Shown here: one piece after another, positions 23,653 to 33,130 of the stretch
Layout: every line of letters starts with the position of its first letter
Position numbering within the stretch: the first letter of the stretch is position 1
Source of the DNA: Oopsacas minuta
Taxonomy: Eukaryota > Porifera > Hexactinellida > Lyssacinosida > Leucopsacidae
Direction of reading: 5' to 3'
Assembly (NCBI GenBank): GCA_024704765.1
Contig: JAKMXF010000233.1
Span: forward strand, 1 to 64,000
Length of the DNA stretch: 64,000 nt
Made by a program: the position numbers and the translations under genes
Notes under the pieces: generated by a model
The model's database searches: none
Seen by the model: only the letters and a program-made list of their open reading frames with translations
What the model was told of the DNA's origin: nothing

Positions 23653-24786
23653 TTATCGGTTTTCCTCTTCTCTTTCTTCGTTTCTTCTCGTTTCTATTTG
23701 TGGAACCTGCATCTCATCCTGAATATTTATTCTCTCTCGAATGAATTTCTCTAACAATTCTTCATTTTCACTATATATGAGATCATCCTTCAGCATTATT
23801 CTGCAAGCTTTCTTGGCCGCATACTTAGCTATCTCTATTTTCTTCTTATCGGGTAAATCCTTAGTTATTGGATCACCAAGTGTATCTTTATATACCTTAT
23901 GGTATTCTTCTACTGCACTTCTCCGTTGTGTTTCATTCTTGCTGTTAGTGTCTTCAATTCTATAGTTGGGATTTGTCATTTCTTTGACCTGTATAATTAT
24001 CCTATTGAGTTTGTCGCCTACTAGCGAGAGTTTATATTTTACTCTCTGTTGGTTTAAATCCCTTTCCATTTCTTCAATTTCTTTGAATTTCACCTTTCTA
24101 GATTTTCCAATATTATATGCCCTTATAAACCAGATTGATAATGCTATTGTTGCACCTATGGCTAACCCTATTACAGCGCCACCCCCGATTATTCCCGCTG
24201 CACACCCAGCTATACCTCCTATCCCTATCCCAGATAGAATGTTGGTTATAGATATCAAGCTAACTTTAACACCGATTGCTGTTCCGATTACTGCTCCGCA
24301 ACCTCCAGTACCTCCCAGACCTGTGCCGACCATTGAGGTAATTCCTGTGATTGTTATCGTTTTGCAACTATTTCTTATTATTTTTTCTAGAGGCTGTATT
24401 TCAGTTCTATTCGTGTCTAATAAGTATTCTTTGGCGTATTCTTGTATCATAGTCTCTACTCTTTCTAGCTTTTCTATGTTTAACATGAGCCATTCTATGT
24501 AGAGCAAAGTTCGGTTAAGCAACGTATTTATTTCTTCTAGTTTTTTCCGTAATTTCATAGGATTTGTCCTACTCGTATTCCCGTTCATCTTATCACCTAC
24601 TTTTGTGATAAGATCCTTACTCAAAAGTCCAATTGTTTCATCGGTTAGTACTAAGATACAACTTTTAACTGACTTTTGTGTCCCTTGGTAATCATCATGC
24701 ATTTTCTTGATAATTTCTTGCAAAGTTTGAACTGGTGGATTATCTGGGTTAACATTTATTTCATTATCATCAATGTTCTCAGCCAT
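23653..24786 (-). CDS. Unassigned coiled-coil/glycine-zipper membrane protein
   Basis: Single-exon frame of 377 aa with a clean start and stop. Residues 1-140 are acidic then helical and charged (likely coiled coil, with EEINTLLNRTLLYIEWL). Residues about 143-222 form a long Gly/Ala/Ile-rich hydrophobic tract with repeated GxxxG spacing (GTGLGGTGGCGAVIGTAIG, then IGIGGIAGC and IGGGAVIGLAIG). Residues 225-377 are strongly charged and helical, ending in an EREEENR tail. There is no signal peptide. The order of helical bundle, glycine-zipper hairpin and charged tail superficially resembles membrane-inserting proteins such as the apolipoprotein-L type, but I see no specific motif to support orthology. 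It sits alone between eIF6 and actin. Function unknown. Confidence 0.7.
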   Translation of the reverse strand: MAENIDDNEINVNPDNPPVQTLQEIIKKMHDDYQGTQKSVKSCILVLTDETIGLLSKDLITKVGDKMNGNTSRTNPMKLRKKLEEINTLLNRTLLYIEWLMLNIEKLERVETMIQEYAKEYLLDTNRTEIQPLEKIIRNSCKTITITGITSMVGTGLGGTGGCGAVIGTAIGVKVSLISITNILSGIGIGGIAGCAAGIIGGGAVIGLAIGATIALSIWFIRAYNIGKSRKVKFKEIEEMERDLNQQRVKYKLSLVGDKLNRIIIQVKEMTNPNYRIEDTNSKNETQRRSAVEEYHKVYKDTLGDPITKDLPDKKKIEIAKYAAKKACRIMLKDDLIYSENEELLEKFIRERINIQDEMQVPQIETRRNEEREEENR

Positions 24787-26309
24787 ACCTTCAATTCAAT
24801 TTATGCAACACTAAGTTACGAGTATATTTCAGAAATATATACATGATGTGTGAGGGATATATTTCCCACTCTGGGTAATTAAATCAGTTATGCATATTCA
24901 CAGGATATAACCTAATACTCTGTGTTATTAATAATATTAATCCAGCGATACTATAGAGAAAATGAAATATTTATATAACTGTTGTATTTGTAACTTTGTT
25001 TCAGCTCCACTGCCCAAATATGATTTGCTACTGCAAGAATATTGTTATGATTAACATTTTTGCCATTATTTTACCATTACTCAATCTAATTCAGATACAC
25101 GATGTATAAGTAGGTGATAGGGTGAGGCGTCATTGTCATATTTTTTGCATTTTCGACAAATCATATTGTCAGCCACTACTCAGCCAATATACATGATAGA
25201 AGTTTGAAATTTGAATCACAGATCCCCCTCAATATGCCAAATGTCATGACTTTATCACTTTGACCAATTGCGAACTCATCATGAATTATTACGTCACAAG
25301 ACTACAAAAAATTAAAATAGTACAATAGTGTTCATTTCGTTATTACTCACTATAATAGGTTTAATTTCTCAGAAAATTTTAAAGTGAGAAGGTAGAAATG
25401 TAAGTTGTGTTCGAATACGTGAGCGTGAGTCTCATTGGATCCCTGAGACTTGACCACTATGCTGGTCAAGCAACTACGAGACAGGCTAGCTCTATGGACA
25501 TCTATATGGATATGTTTCCCACAATTATTTCTTTAGCCTGTTTGGAAAATGGTGCTTTATCTCTTTTTTTATGTGAGTGAAGTCGCCTACCAGCCCCAAT
25601 GTTTCAGTTGTCCAGCGGCTAAGTCATTATTTTTCAGAGTGTCTAAAAATCAAAATGAGTTGTTTTATCTGGTAATCAGGGGAATCTCACTTATGCCAGA
25701 TAGGAAAATTGCTATTTCAAGACTTTTTGTTTCAAAAATTTCTGGGAGCGGTTCCCTGGTGGACAATCCCCCCTCGATGATGCCTATGACCTGACAACAC
25801 TGCTGATTTTCACTAATACGTCACAAAGCAATGAACTAATTAAAGTGTAAAACCTCCTGCATAATAAAATTCATCTGATGTAGAGCTGAGAAAGAATTAT
25901 CATTAAAAGAAATTTTAGCAGTTAGCTCTGCTCAGATAGTGAGGTACTAAGTATTATGGCATAGATGGTTTCAAAGCGTATTTTTCCGCCAGACCAGTGT
26001 TCTCTTTCGTCGGGCAGCACATCTTACGGGGGTGTTGTCAAAAATCCTGGTAGTACTGGCAAAAGTATGATAAATACGGGCAAATATCCTGTAGATCGAA
26101 CTTTTTAAGCGAAAAATTGGGGGGGCGTAAGGTCTAAAAACAAGAAACTCCTGAGAATACTCCTCGGATTCCTTAGAGGGAACACTGCAGCAGATATCAC
26201 CAAATCCCGACAGATTACATAATTCTCTAACTCCCATTTCCATACACAAAATAGGGATAACTATTCTTTTATTATAATTAAAATTAATTATCCTAACAAT
26301 ACATTAGGC
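24787..26309. other. Intergenic with dispersed repeat
   Basis: Positions 25100-25310 resemble 8600-8750 (both contain ccactactcagccaat-like and attacgtca words), so this is a dispersed repeat copy. Positions 25430-25480 hold an imperfect palindrome (gagacttgaccactatgctggtcaag). Frames at 25549-25794 and 25971-26249 show no family features. Positions 26250-26309 are the actin 5' flank. Confidence 0.4.
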
Positions 26310-27446
26310 ATGTCAGATGAAATTCCGCTTTTGGTGATTGATAATGCTTCTGGTATGATAAAGGCTGGATATGGTGGAGACGATAATCCTTACGCTGTCT
26401 TTCCTAATATCGTGGGTCATCCGCGTCATTCAGGGGTCATGGTAGGGATGAGTCAGCAAACTTATTGTGTAGGAGACGGGTATTCATACAGACGTGGAGT
26501 TCTTAAGTTTACTTCCCCCATTGATAAAGGTGTTGTTACAAACTGGGATGATATGGAGCATATCTGGCATCACACGTTCTATAACGAACTACGTATGGCA
26601 CCAGAAGAGTGTGGAGTTCTACTCACAGAACAACCTCTTAATCCTAAAGCTAACAAAGAGAAAATGGCTCAGATTATGTTTGAGTCATTCAACATTCCTT
26701 TACTTTACTTGTCAACTTGTCCTGTGCTATCTCTCTATGCTTCTGGTCGTACAACTGGACTCGTTATTGAATCGGGAGCAGAAGTAACTCATATCGTGCC
26801 AATATTCCACCAGCATCAAATCTCTTCTACTAACCACCATGTAGATTTTGCTGGAGCACAATTGACTGATTACTTGCAGAAGTTATTTTGTGAGCGTGGG
26901 TACTCATTCTGTACAACAGCTGAACACGAAATAGTACGTGATATTAAAGAGAAATTGTGTTATGTAGCTATAAACCATGATCAAGAGACACATAAATGTA
27001 ATTCAAGTTCTGAATTAGAGAAGAATTATGAGTTACCTGATGGTAACATTATAACTTTAGGTTATGAGAGATTCCAGTGTACTGAAGCTATATTCTGTCC
27101 TTCTCTGATAGAAAATAGCTCAGAAGGATTACATAAACTAGTCCATGACTCTATCATAATGTGTGACAATGAAATACGACCGTTTCTCTACTCTAATGTT
27201 GTCCTTTCTGGAGGGAACACTATGTTTCCTGGATTTAGAGAGCGTATTCAAAAGGAATTGTCCCACTTAAACAGCACAGCTCCAGCTGCGACTATTAAAG
27301 TAATTTCTCCTCCTAATAGAAAGTACAGTGCTTGGATAGGAGGATCTATGCTAGCGTCTCTCTCATACTTTGAACAAATGTGTTTCAATAAGCAAGAATA
27401 TGATGAATATGGACCCTACATTATGCATAGAAAGTTCATATTGTAA
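26310..27446 (+). CDS. Divergent actin
   Basis: Intronless 378-aa frame that aligns end to end with conventional actin (375 aa). Strong blocks include [72 protein letters not shown] and KYSAWIGGS. Asp11 and Lys18 are kept. The nucleotide site is altered: the residue aligned with catalytic Gln137 is Cys ([12 protein letters not shown]), Asp154 is Glu, and Asp157-Gly158 are Ala-Glu (IESGAEVTH). The N terminus lacks the usual acidic cluster, and the loop at about 262-274 (hydrophobic plug) is replaced ([12 protein letters not shown]). By family knowledge, loss of Gln137 slows ATP hydrolysis. So this is probably a specialised or pseudoenzyme actin that is still under constraint, not the main cytoskeletal actin. 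It may be a retrocopy. Confidence 0.93.
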   Translation: MSDEIPLLVIDNASGMIKAGYGGDDNPYAVFPNIVGHPRHSGVMVGMSQQTYCVGDGYSYRRGVLKFTSPIDKGVVTNWDDMEHIWHHTFYNELRMAPEECGVLLTEQPLNPKANKEKMAQIMFESFNIPLLYLSTCPVLSLYASGRTTGLVIESGAEVTHIVPIFHQHQISSTNHHVDFAGAQLTDYLQKLFCERGYSFCTTAEHEIVRDIKEKLCYVAINHDQETHKCNSSSELEKNYELPDGNIITLGYERFQCTEAIFCPSLIENSSEGLHKLVHDSIIMCDNEIRPFLYSNVVLSGGNTMFPGFRERIQKELSHLNSTAPAATIKVISPPNRKYSAWIGGSMLASLSYFEQMCFNKQEYDEYGPYIMHRKFIL

Positions 27447-28014
27447 TTCTTTGTAGTTTTTGCATAAAATATTGTAAATAGAGATAAAAACATCCGTCTA
27501 TATGTTCGTTCTTGCACCGTACGAAATCTTGCAGTCCAATTCAAATGAAAATTGGTACACATATAAATTTTGGGTCGGAGATTGTACTTCGGATATGAAA
27601 TATTTATGTTGTGATTTTTTCACACCTTATATGTAAAATTCAAAAATTTGTTAGTTCGCCTTCAGTATCAGATCCTGAATTCATTAGTTTATACTTAATG
27701 ACAAAATATTGAATATATATTTATCAAAATAATCCGTTTATTATCTATCATGAATGGAAACCGCCTATAAAATCGGATCTTGCAAGATTTTTCCTTCCTA
27801 ATAGGCGGCTTTTGCTATTAGACGAATTGCTAATTGGCGGTTTCCACTATACTATTTTGTTCCTTCTAACTAAAGCGCTAGTTTACTTATAACATACACT
27901 AGAAAAGGAAATATAGAAGTATAAATGAAGCGCAGATAATTGGTTAAATACTAATCTTTGTAACTGATCTTGTTGGTGGTTAACTGGTTGTACAGTTGAT
28001 TATATTCTTCTTCG
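27447..28014. other. Intergenic: partial composite repeat and a 92-bp foldback
   Basis: Positions 27500-27640 match the family containing aaattttgggtcggagatt (compare 31440-31545 and 40040-40090). Positions 27755-27846 are a small element with ends tggaaaccgcctata and taattggcggtttcca. Confidence 0.5.
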
Positions 28015-28712
28015 TCAGAAATACAAATCATTACTTGGTACCTTCTTTTTGAATTCTAGATGGAAAATGTATAGTTCACTGGAAAAATCAATGTTAACAA
28101 AATATCCAAATAATACTTTAACAGCTGGCAGTGAAACGTAAGGTAGGATTGGATACAGTTTGTCTATACTAACAGACTTAGCATCATTAAATTTCATAAA
28201 ATGTACTATATCAATATCTTCATCTTCACAGGTTAAAGCATACAATATTTTCCTGGAGAAATTAGTGTATATCTCATCGACAATTCCTACTATCTTAATA
28301 TCTTCAAACTTTTCTCTTTCTTCTAATATATTTCATGCAATTCTGAATTGAAAACTTCTATACTCTCGTTAATAATCATATATTTAATATGATAGTTACT
28401 TGTGACAGTCTGCTCCAATATGTTTCTAATAGCTTCCCTGTCTAGACTTCTAGTTGGAGCACTAACTATTATAATATACAGAGGTTTCTCTCTCAGAGAA
28501 CGCTTATCTTGTTTATCAATATTCTCTCTGGTATCTGCATTCACTAAATCCGTCTCTACTTTGGCATCTTCATTATGATTTCTAAACATAGGATACGTTC
28601 CACAATTGATCCATAATACTAATACACAATTTTCAAAACCAATAATAATAATTATAAACAATAAGAATTTGACTAGAAAGTCTTCTCGAGTAAAGTAATA
28701 CATTTTGGGCAA
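28015..28712 (-). pseudogene. Beta-1,3-galactosyltransferase-like (GT31) relic
   Basis: The N-terminal part (28323-28712) has a type II membrane anchor (about residues 15-37), a stem, and IIIVSAPTRSLDREAIRNIL, the GT31 motif corresponding to SAP..F..R.AIR.TW. It then hits a stop. One frame over, the protein continues (about 28326 to 28015) with KFEDIKIVGIVDEIYTNFSRK, matching the family's YgDIi..D..D.Y.NLt.K block. The catalytic DxD (normally K.DDD.FVN) is replaced by KFNDAKSVSID. The frame ends shortly after, well short of the usual 300-plus residues. The frameshift, truncation and loss of the DxD together argue for a dead or non-catalytic copy. Confidence 0.65.
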
Positions 28713-29322
28713 AAATAATTTGTGTGAATATAAGTTTTGTGTATAATATTGTTATATACTACACTAATATAAATTTGAGGTTAAGAAATCCCATAAAAAA
28801 TCCTGAAAATATTTCTCTAATTCCTCACACTCTTTGAAATCAAGAAATGCAAGAGAACTTATGTATATAGCCAGTACTTTATATTGTTAAGGACAATTGA
28901 TTAGAGATAAATAATTGTTTAAGCAAAATCTCTGTGTCACTCTTTTGGAAATACAAAAAGAAGGGAGGCTTTACATTAATCTCCATGTGCTGGTCATCAC
29001 ACCGAATTTACGGTTTAACGCAAAATATAGACAAGGATAATATAATAGTGTCTGTGAAAAATATGACCCTTACACAATATTGAGTTGATAATTTGCAAAA
29101 TTTACTAGAATAAATCCAAAATTTAATACTTCGTAATACGAGTTTTTGCTACAAATGCTGGTTTGTTGTGTGGTCACTTGGGGTGTATGACTTAGGCATT
29201 AAAGAGCTAAATTTTATCGTGTTATTGGTCACAATGACGGCATGGGTGTAATTTTCGTCCAAGACTCGAACTGTTCCAGGCCCAAAATCAGCCCTGGGGT
29301 CTTGCAATTTCTTTTATCAATA

Positions 29323-29455
29323 CAAACATAGATGCCTGATATAAGAAGCTTAACTTGATTTACTGAATCTTTTGTATTCTACTCCATGGAATTTTTACCA
29401 GATATAAGAACATTATGTCCAGTTCCCGTCGATGTTCTTATAACCGGCATCCACT
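29323..29455. mobile_element. Small TA-flanked (pogo/Tc-type) MITE
   Basis: The left end includes gatgcctgatataagaagc and the right end gttcttataaccggcatcc followed by actg, flanked by TA on both sides (29321-29322 and 29456-29457). The same family occurs at 61722-61845. Confidence 0.65.
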
Positions 29456-29643
29456 GTATTCACATATGGGTTTACTTATACAGAGATCATCGGTGGTCTA
29501 ATTAAAGCCCCTATCCATCATCTACCGAAGATTGCTACATTTCACCGATGAGATCTACAAGTCAGGGAAAGACATTACACAACATCTAACAAATTGATCA
29601 TTGGTGATAGAGATAGATGATCGCAGGATAAATATTTCTGATA

Positions 29644-29771
29644 CAGTAAACATTGGGTTTAACGACAAATTTTTCTTCCCCAGAAATACTCAGTAGTATA
29701 TGAAGCTACATAGGATTTAGAGACCTTATTTTTGCCTGCCCAAACGAGTGTCGTTAAATCCAATGTTTACT
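29644..29771. mobile_element. Small MITE, TA-flanked left end
   Basis: cagtaaacattgggtttaac at the left and gttaaatccaatgtttacta at the right are inverted copies. TA lies just before the left end. The interior is non-coding. Confidence 0.7.
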
Positions 29772-30066
29772 ATGTATAGATTAATTACGTTTGAATAATA
29801 GATAACAAGGAAATAGATGGATTGCGAAGATCGTTGATATGTACAAAACTAATACGCTCAGTACTAGCCTAACAGCATCGAAGGGGAACTACATAAGGCT
29901 AATTATAACAAACTTGAGAATGGAATGAGTGACTAATCAAAGAATTAAATCTTAGAAGCACCCTGTGCAAACTTTACAATAAATTTAATACATTTAACCG
30001 AATTAAATATCATTCTATAATATAAGGGTATCGGAAGACTCCCAGAGCATAAAGCTCAACTTACCT

Positions 30067-30247
30067 GTAGTGTATTTGATGAAAGTTCTGTAGAAGTATA
30101 TAAAGCAATAACAAATCTTAACTCAACCGATATAATTACTTGTAATAATTCTATTCTCAATTCTTCCACATTTCTTTGTTTTAAACTTTGAATAGTATCC
30201 CATTCCAAAATAGTATTCTCTAGAAAATTCGATATAATTATTCGCAA
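30067..30247 (-). CDS. Candidate first coding exon of an unidentified gene
   Basis: Opens with ATG at 30247 and runs 60 codons to a canonical donor (ctacag followed by gtaagt, minus strand). The peptide is amphipathic and helical: SNFLENTILEWDTIQSLKQR, then ELRIELLQVIISVELRF. The residue composition looks coding, but I do not recognise a family and could not place the next exon in 28.7-30.0 kb. It could be a chance frame next to a donor-like site. Confidence 0.35.
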
Positions 30248-31798
30248 TAATGATTTTCTATTATTTTTGTTGATGTTTACATTATTGCTTGTTTGTTTAC
30301 CACAATAACTAGTTTACAAACAAACTAGCGGGACATTTGCTTTTTAGACGGCCTAACAAAAATGTGAAAGTTGCACTTTTTGGCACAACACTTGGGACAA
30401 TTATAATTATGTTATAAGTTAGAATTCCACACAGCAAACAATTAGCATATTACAGTGAGCTCAACCTGGAAACCTTCAATATCTTGAGATTCATCAAAAT
30501 TCTCACGATTCTATCGTGAGATGTGGAATTTAGCATTAGTTTTCTATGAGAAGATCAGGATTTATGTGTAGTATTGTAGCCCAGAATTATGAGACTCATG
30601 ACGAGATCGTGAGAGTTGAGAGCCTTGATGTTAGTGTCCACGAATATTTACATCACATCGATATTTATGTACCGCATTTACACTTTACGTATGTATACAT
30701 TGACTAAACATGGTGTGAAAGCGGGAGAATTCTCCTGCTTTTTCAAATTATTTCTTTTGGGAACTTTAGGATAAAATTTGAGCTACCTCTGCCAACTATC
30801 AACTGAATGCCGCGACTTCTACAGCGATTATGCATTGTTGCTCACCTGCTATTGGTCGTTCCTGCAACCAATGCAGTAACCGCCGATCCTTTTCTACAAT
30901 GAGACGAATATAATTTATACGACCCACCTCGGCCACCCCCGTCCAAAATTTGGATTATTTGAGGAAGGCGAAATCTTTACTTCTTCCAACATTTCAGGTA
31001 GGTAGACATAAGCCTAACTACCCTCTAATTAATATTTGGAATCGACACCACTGCCTACTGAACTTCATGTTTATCCTCACAACCTATGGATAAAATTGTG
31101 GATGATTATCCTACAATTACCCCTTATATAACTTTAAAACGAGATCTTTAGCATCAATTTGGAATATGTACAAAAAGGTGTGAAAATATAATTAATCATT
31201 TAATAAAGCATGTAGATTTAGATTTGAAAGTGCGAAATTGAAATCTACAAGTTCATACTCGATTACCTCTGAATAGCAGTTAAAAACCTCGAAATTTCTA
31301 GCACCATTTTGAAATATTAACAAAATTGTGTGAAAATATGATTAATTATATGATAAATCTGTGAATTTGTAACTTTCAGAATGTGTAAAAATATGAATAA
31401 TCACCAAAAAGGTGTGAAATATTCAATTCATACTCGAGGTGCAAATCTCCGACCCAAAATGTATATGTGAATCGGACTGCTAGATTTCGCACGGCCGCAC
31501 ATTGTCCATGCAATTAGGGCATCTCCCTATAGGAGCTGCACTAAAAAACTTTCCTAGACTCGAACAATGTCAGAACAAAATAGAATCTACAAAAAATTAA
31601 CTATAAATAATTACAAATCTAATAAAGTAATAAATACAAATCAAAACTAACATCAGATTAATATTGAAATTCCTAGGAAGAAATAGAATAAATTAGAAAG
31701 TACGTAGTTACGTAATATAAATAATATTCAAAGAACCTAGTGCTGCCTACAAAAGTAATGTCTATTTCGAAACTAAGAATTGCTATGAATAAGGCCGG
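30248..31798. other. Intergenic: composite dispersed repeat (minus-type copy)
   Basis: Positions 30290-30332 carry an inverted repeat (ctagtttacaaacaaactag). Positions 30500-30630 contain copies of the tctcacgat/atcgtgagag palindromic repeat. Positions 31140-31548 are a copy of the composite repeat described separately. The rest is unassigned. Confidence 0.45.
31140..31548 (+). mobile_element. Composite repeat with internal tandem units and terminal hairpin (Helitron/DINE-like?)
   Basis: The left part has tandem about 150-bp units containing gtgtgaaaatatgattaatta. A unique part follows (aggtgcaaatctccgaccca, cacggccgcacattgtccat). The end is a hairpin, ctccctataggag, followed by ctgcactaa. 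The same parts in the same order, or inverted, occur at 39930-40290, 51345-51610, 34370-35780 (scattered) and 18100-18200. A terminal hairpin plus CTRR-like end with internal tandem repeats recalls non-autonomous Helitrons, but the host base after CTAA is not T here. The class is therefore tentative. Confidence 0.5.
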
Positions 31799-33130
31799 TT
31801 AGGGTTCGGCTAAAAATCCCATTATCGAGTCATCAAAAGCATGTAGCCAATCTGTATGATGGGGCGTACCACGAGTACCTGTTATTACAGAGGTGAAAGA
31901 TTTATCGCGATAAGTCAAAATATTCTCTTTTCGGTGATGCTCCCATACTTTCAATTGCTGGTTTACTTGATCAATGTTGAACTTCGGACAGTCAACAAGT
32001 TTGAATATATCTTTCATGTAATCAGTATGGTAATCGATTTGCTCACTCGGGCTAGATAATTTGTCCGCCTTAAGTCTGAATGTATCGATTTCCTTTTGAA
32101 TATCCCTCTCTGACGGTAGGCAAAAAGTACCCAAAATGACATCACGCACAAACCAAGCTTGAGTGTCAAATAATGTAATTGTGTAATATTGGTTTTGCAT
32201 GCCCAGATAGAAGAGTTTATGGTTTTTCTTCCATACCACGCCTTTATATAGATCGGGACAACAATCTGTGTTCTCAGTTTTCAATCTTAGATTTTCCTCT
32301 AAGAATGGGAAATGGCGCAAGTAACCTGTGCATAAGATTATACTATCTACTTTCTGACTATTTCCATCTTTGAAATAGGCCATATTACCTTCTAGCCGAT
32401 CTAGGGACATTTCTTTCACAGTTGAAGGCCATTTGAATCCAATAGGATTCTGTCGATATACGATGGTTATTGACTTAGCACCATATTTGTAACATTGAAT
32501 GGCGATATCTTCTGCTGAATAGCTACTACCTATAACAATCAAGTCTTGTCCAGAAAATTGTTCTGCATTCCGAAAATCATGCGAATGGATAATACGTCCA
32601 GGAAAAGTGTCCATGCCAGGATATTCCGGCACGTAAGGGAAAGACAAATGTCCTGAGGCAACCACAACAAAATCAAACTCTTCTGTTGAGAATGAATCAT
32701 TGATTTTGTCCCAAGTAGTGACACTGAAGGTGTTATTATCAAAGGTTACATTCACAACTTTTATGTTGAATTTGATGTATTTCTTCAAATCAGCCTTCAC
32801 AGCACGGGTAATTATGTAATCACGCATTACTGGTCGAGGTGTGTATGAAGGAATAGCTCTGCCAAAATGTTCATCAAAAGTATAATCTCCAAATTCAAAA
32901 CATTCCTTTGGCGAATTTGACCACATATGTCTGTACATACTGTTAGGTACGCTGTCGCCATATTGATCACTACCCGTTCGCCAAGTCAAATTCCACATTC
33001 CGCCCCAATCCTCCTGTTTTTCATAACATAAAATTTCAGGAATAAGCTTTTGCTGTAATTCAGCTTGTTGAAATGATCTCAAAATTGAAAGGCCGCAGGG
33101 TCCGGCCCCAATAACGAGTACTCTTGGCAT
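31799..33130 (-). CDS. Flavin-containing monooxygenase, bacterial trimethylamine monooxygenase type
   Basis: Intronless 443-aa frame. The N-terminal FAD site is GAGPCG (residues 8-13). The FMO identifying motif is FPGRIIHSHDF (about 178-188), and the NADPH site GSSYSAED is at about 202-209. Blocks typical of bacterial Tmm are conserved: CYEKQEDWGGMWN, SMYRHMWSNSPKECFEF, DYTFDEHFG, QCYKYGAK, CTGYLRHFPFL, YKGVVW, WEHHRKENILTYRDKSF and the HHTDW-L-A-DDS tail. In bacteria Tmm oxidises trimethylamine to its N-oxide using NADPH and O2. The length matches bacterial Tmm (about 445-460 aa) and not animal FMO1-5 (about 530 aa with a C-terminal membrane helix). A bacterial origin by transfer is a reasonable inference. 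Flanks are animal-type, so it is not obvious contamination. Confidence 0.92.
   Translation of the reverse strand: MPRVLVIGAGPCGLSILRSFQQAELQQKLIPEILCYEKQEDWGGMWNLTWRTGSDQYGDSVPNSMYRHMWSNSPKECFEFGDYTFDEHFGRAIPSYTPRPVMRDYIITRAVKADLKKYIKFNIKVVNVTFDNNTFSVTTWDKINDSFSTEEFDFVVVASGHLSFPYVPEYPGMDTFPGRIIHSHDFRNAEQFSGQDLIVIGSSYSAEDIAIQCYKYGAKSITIVYRQNPIGFKWPSTVKEMSLDRLEGNMAYFKDGNSQKVDSIILCTGYLRHFPFLEENLRLKTENTDCCPDLYKGVVWKKNHKLFYLGMQNQYYTITLFDTQAWFVRDVILGTFCLPSERDIQKEIDTFRLKADKLSSPSEQIDYHTDYMKDIFKLVDCPKFNIDQVNQQLKVWEHHRKENILTYRDKSFTSVITGTRGTPHHTDWLHAFDDSIMGFLAEP

Larger units (their letters stand above)
28713..30066. other. Intergenic/intronic: two small TA-flanked MITEs
   Basis: Contains MITEs at 29323-29455 and about 29644-29771. 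It may be intronic if the exon at 30067-30247 continues leftward. No other coding sequence recognised. Confidence 0.4.

Noticed and set aside
31799-33130. Tmm-like gene as bacterial contamination of the assembly
   Set aside because: Flanking repeats on both sides belong to families found across the window, and base composition of the gene resembles neighbours. Still worth a read-level check.
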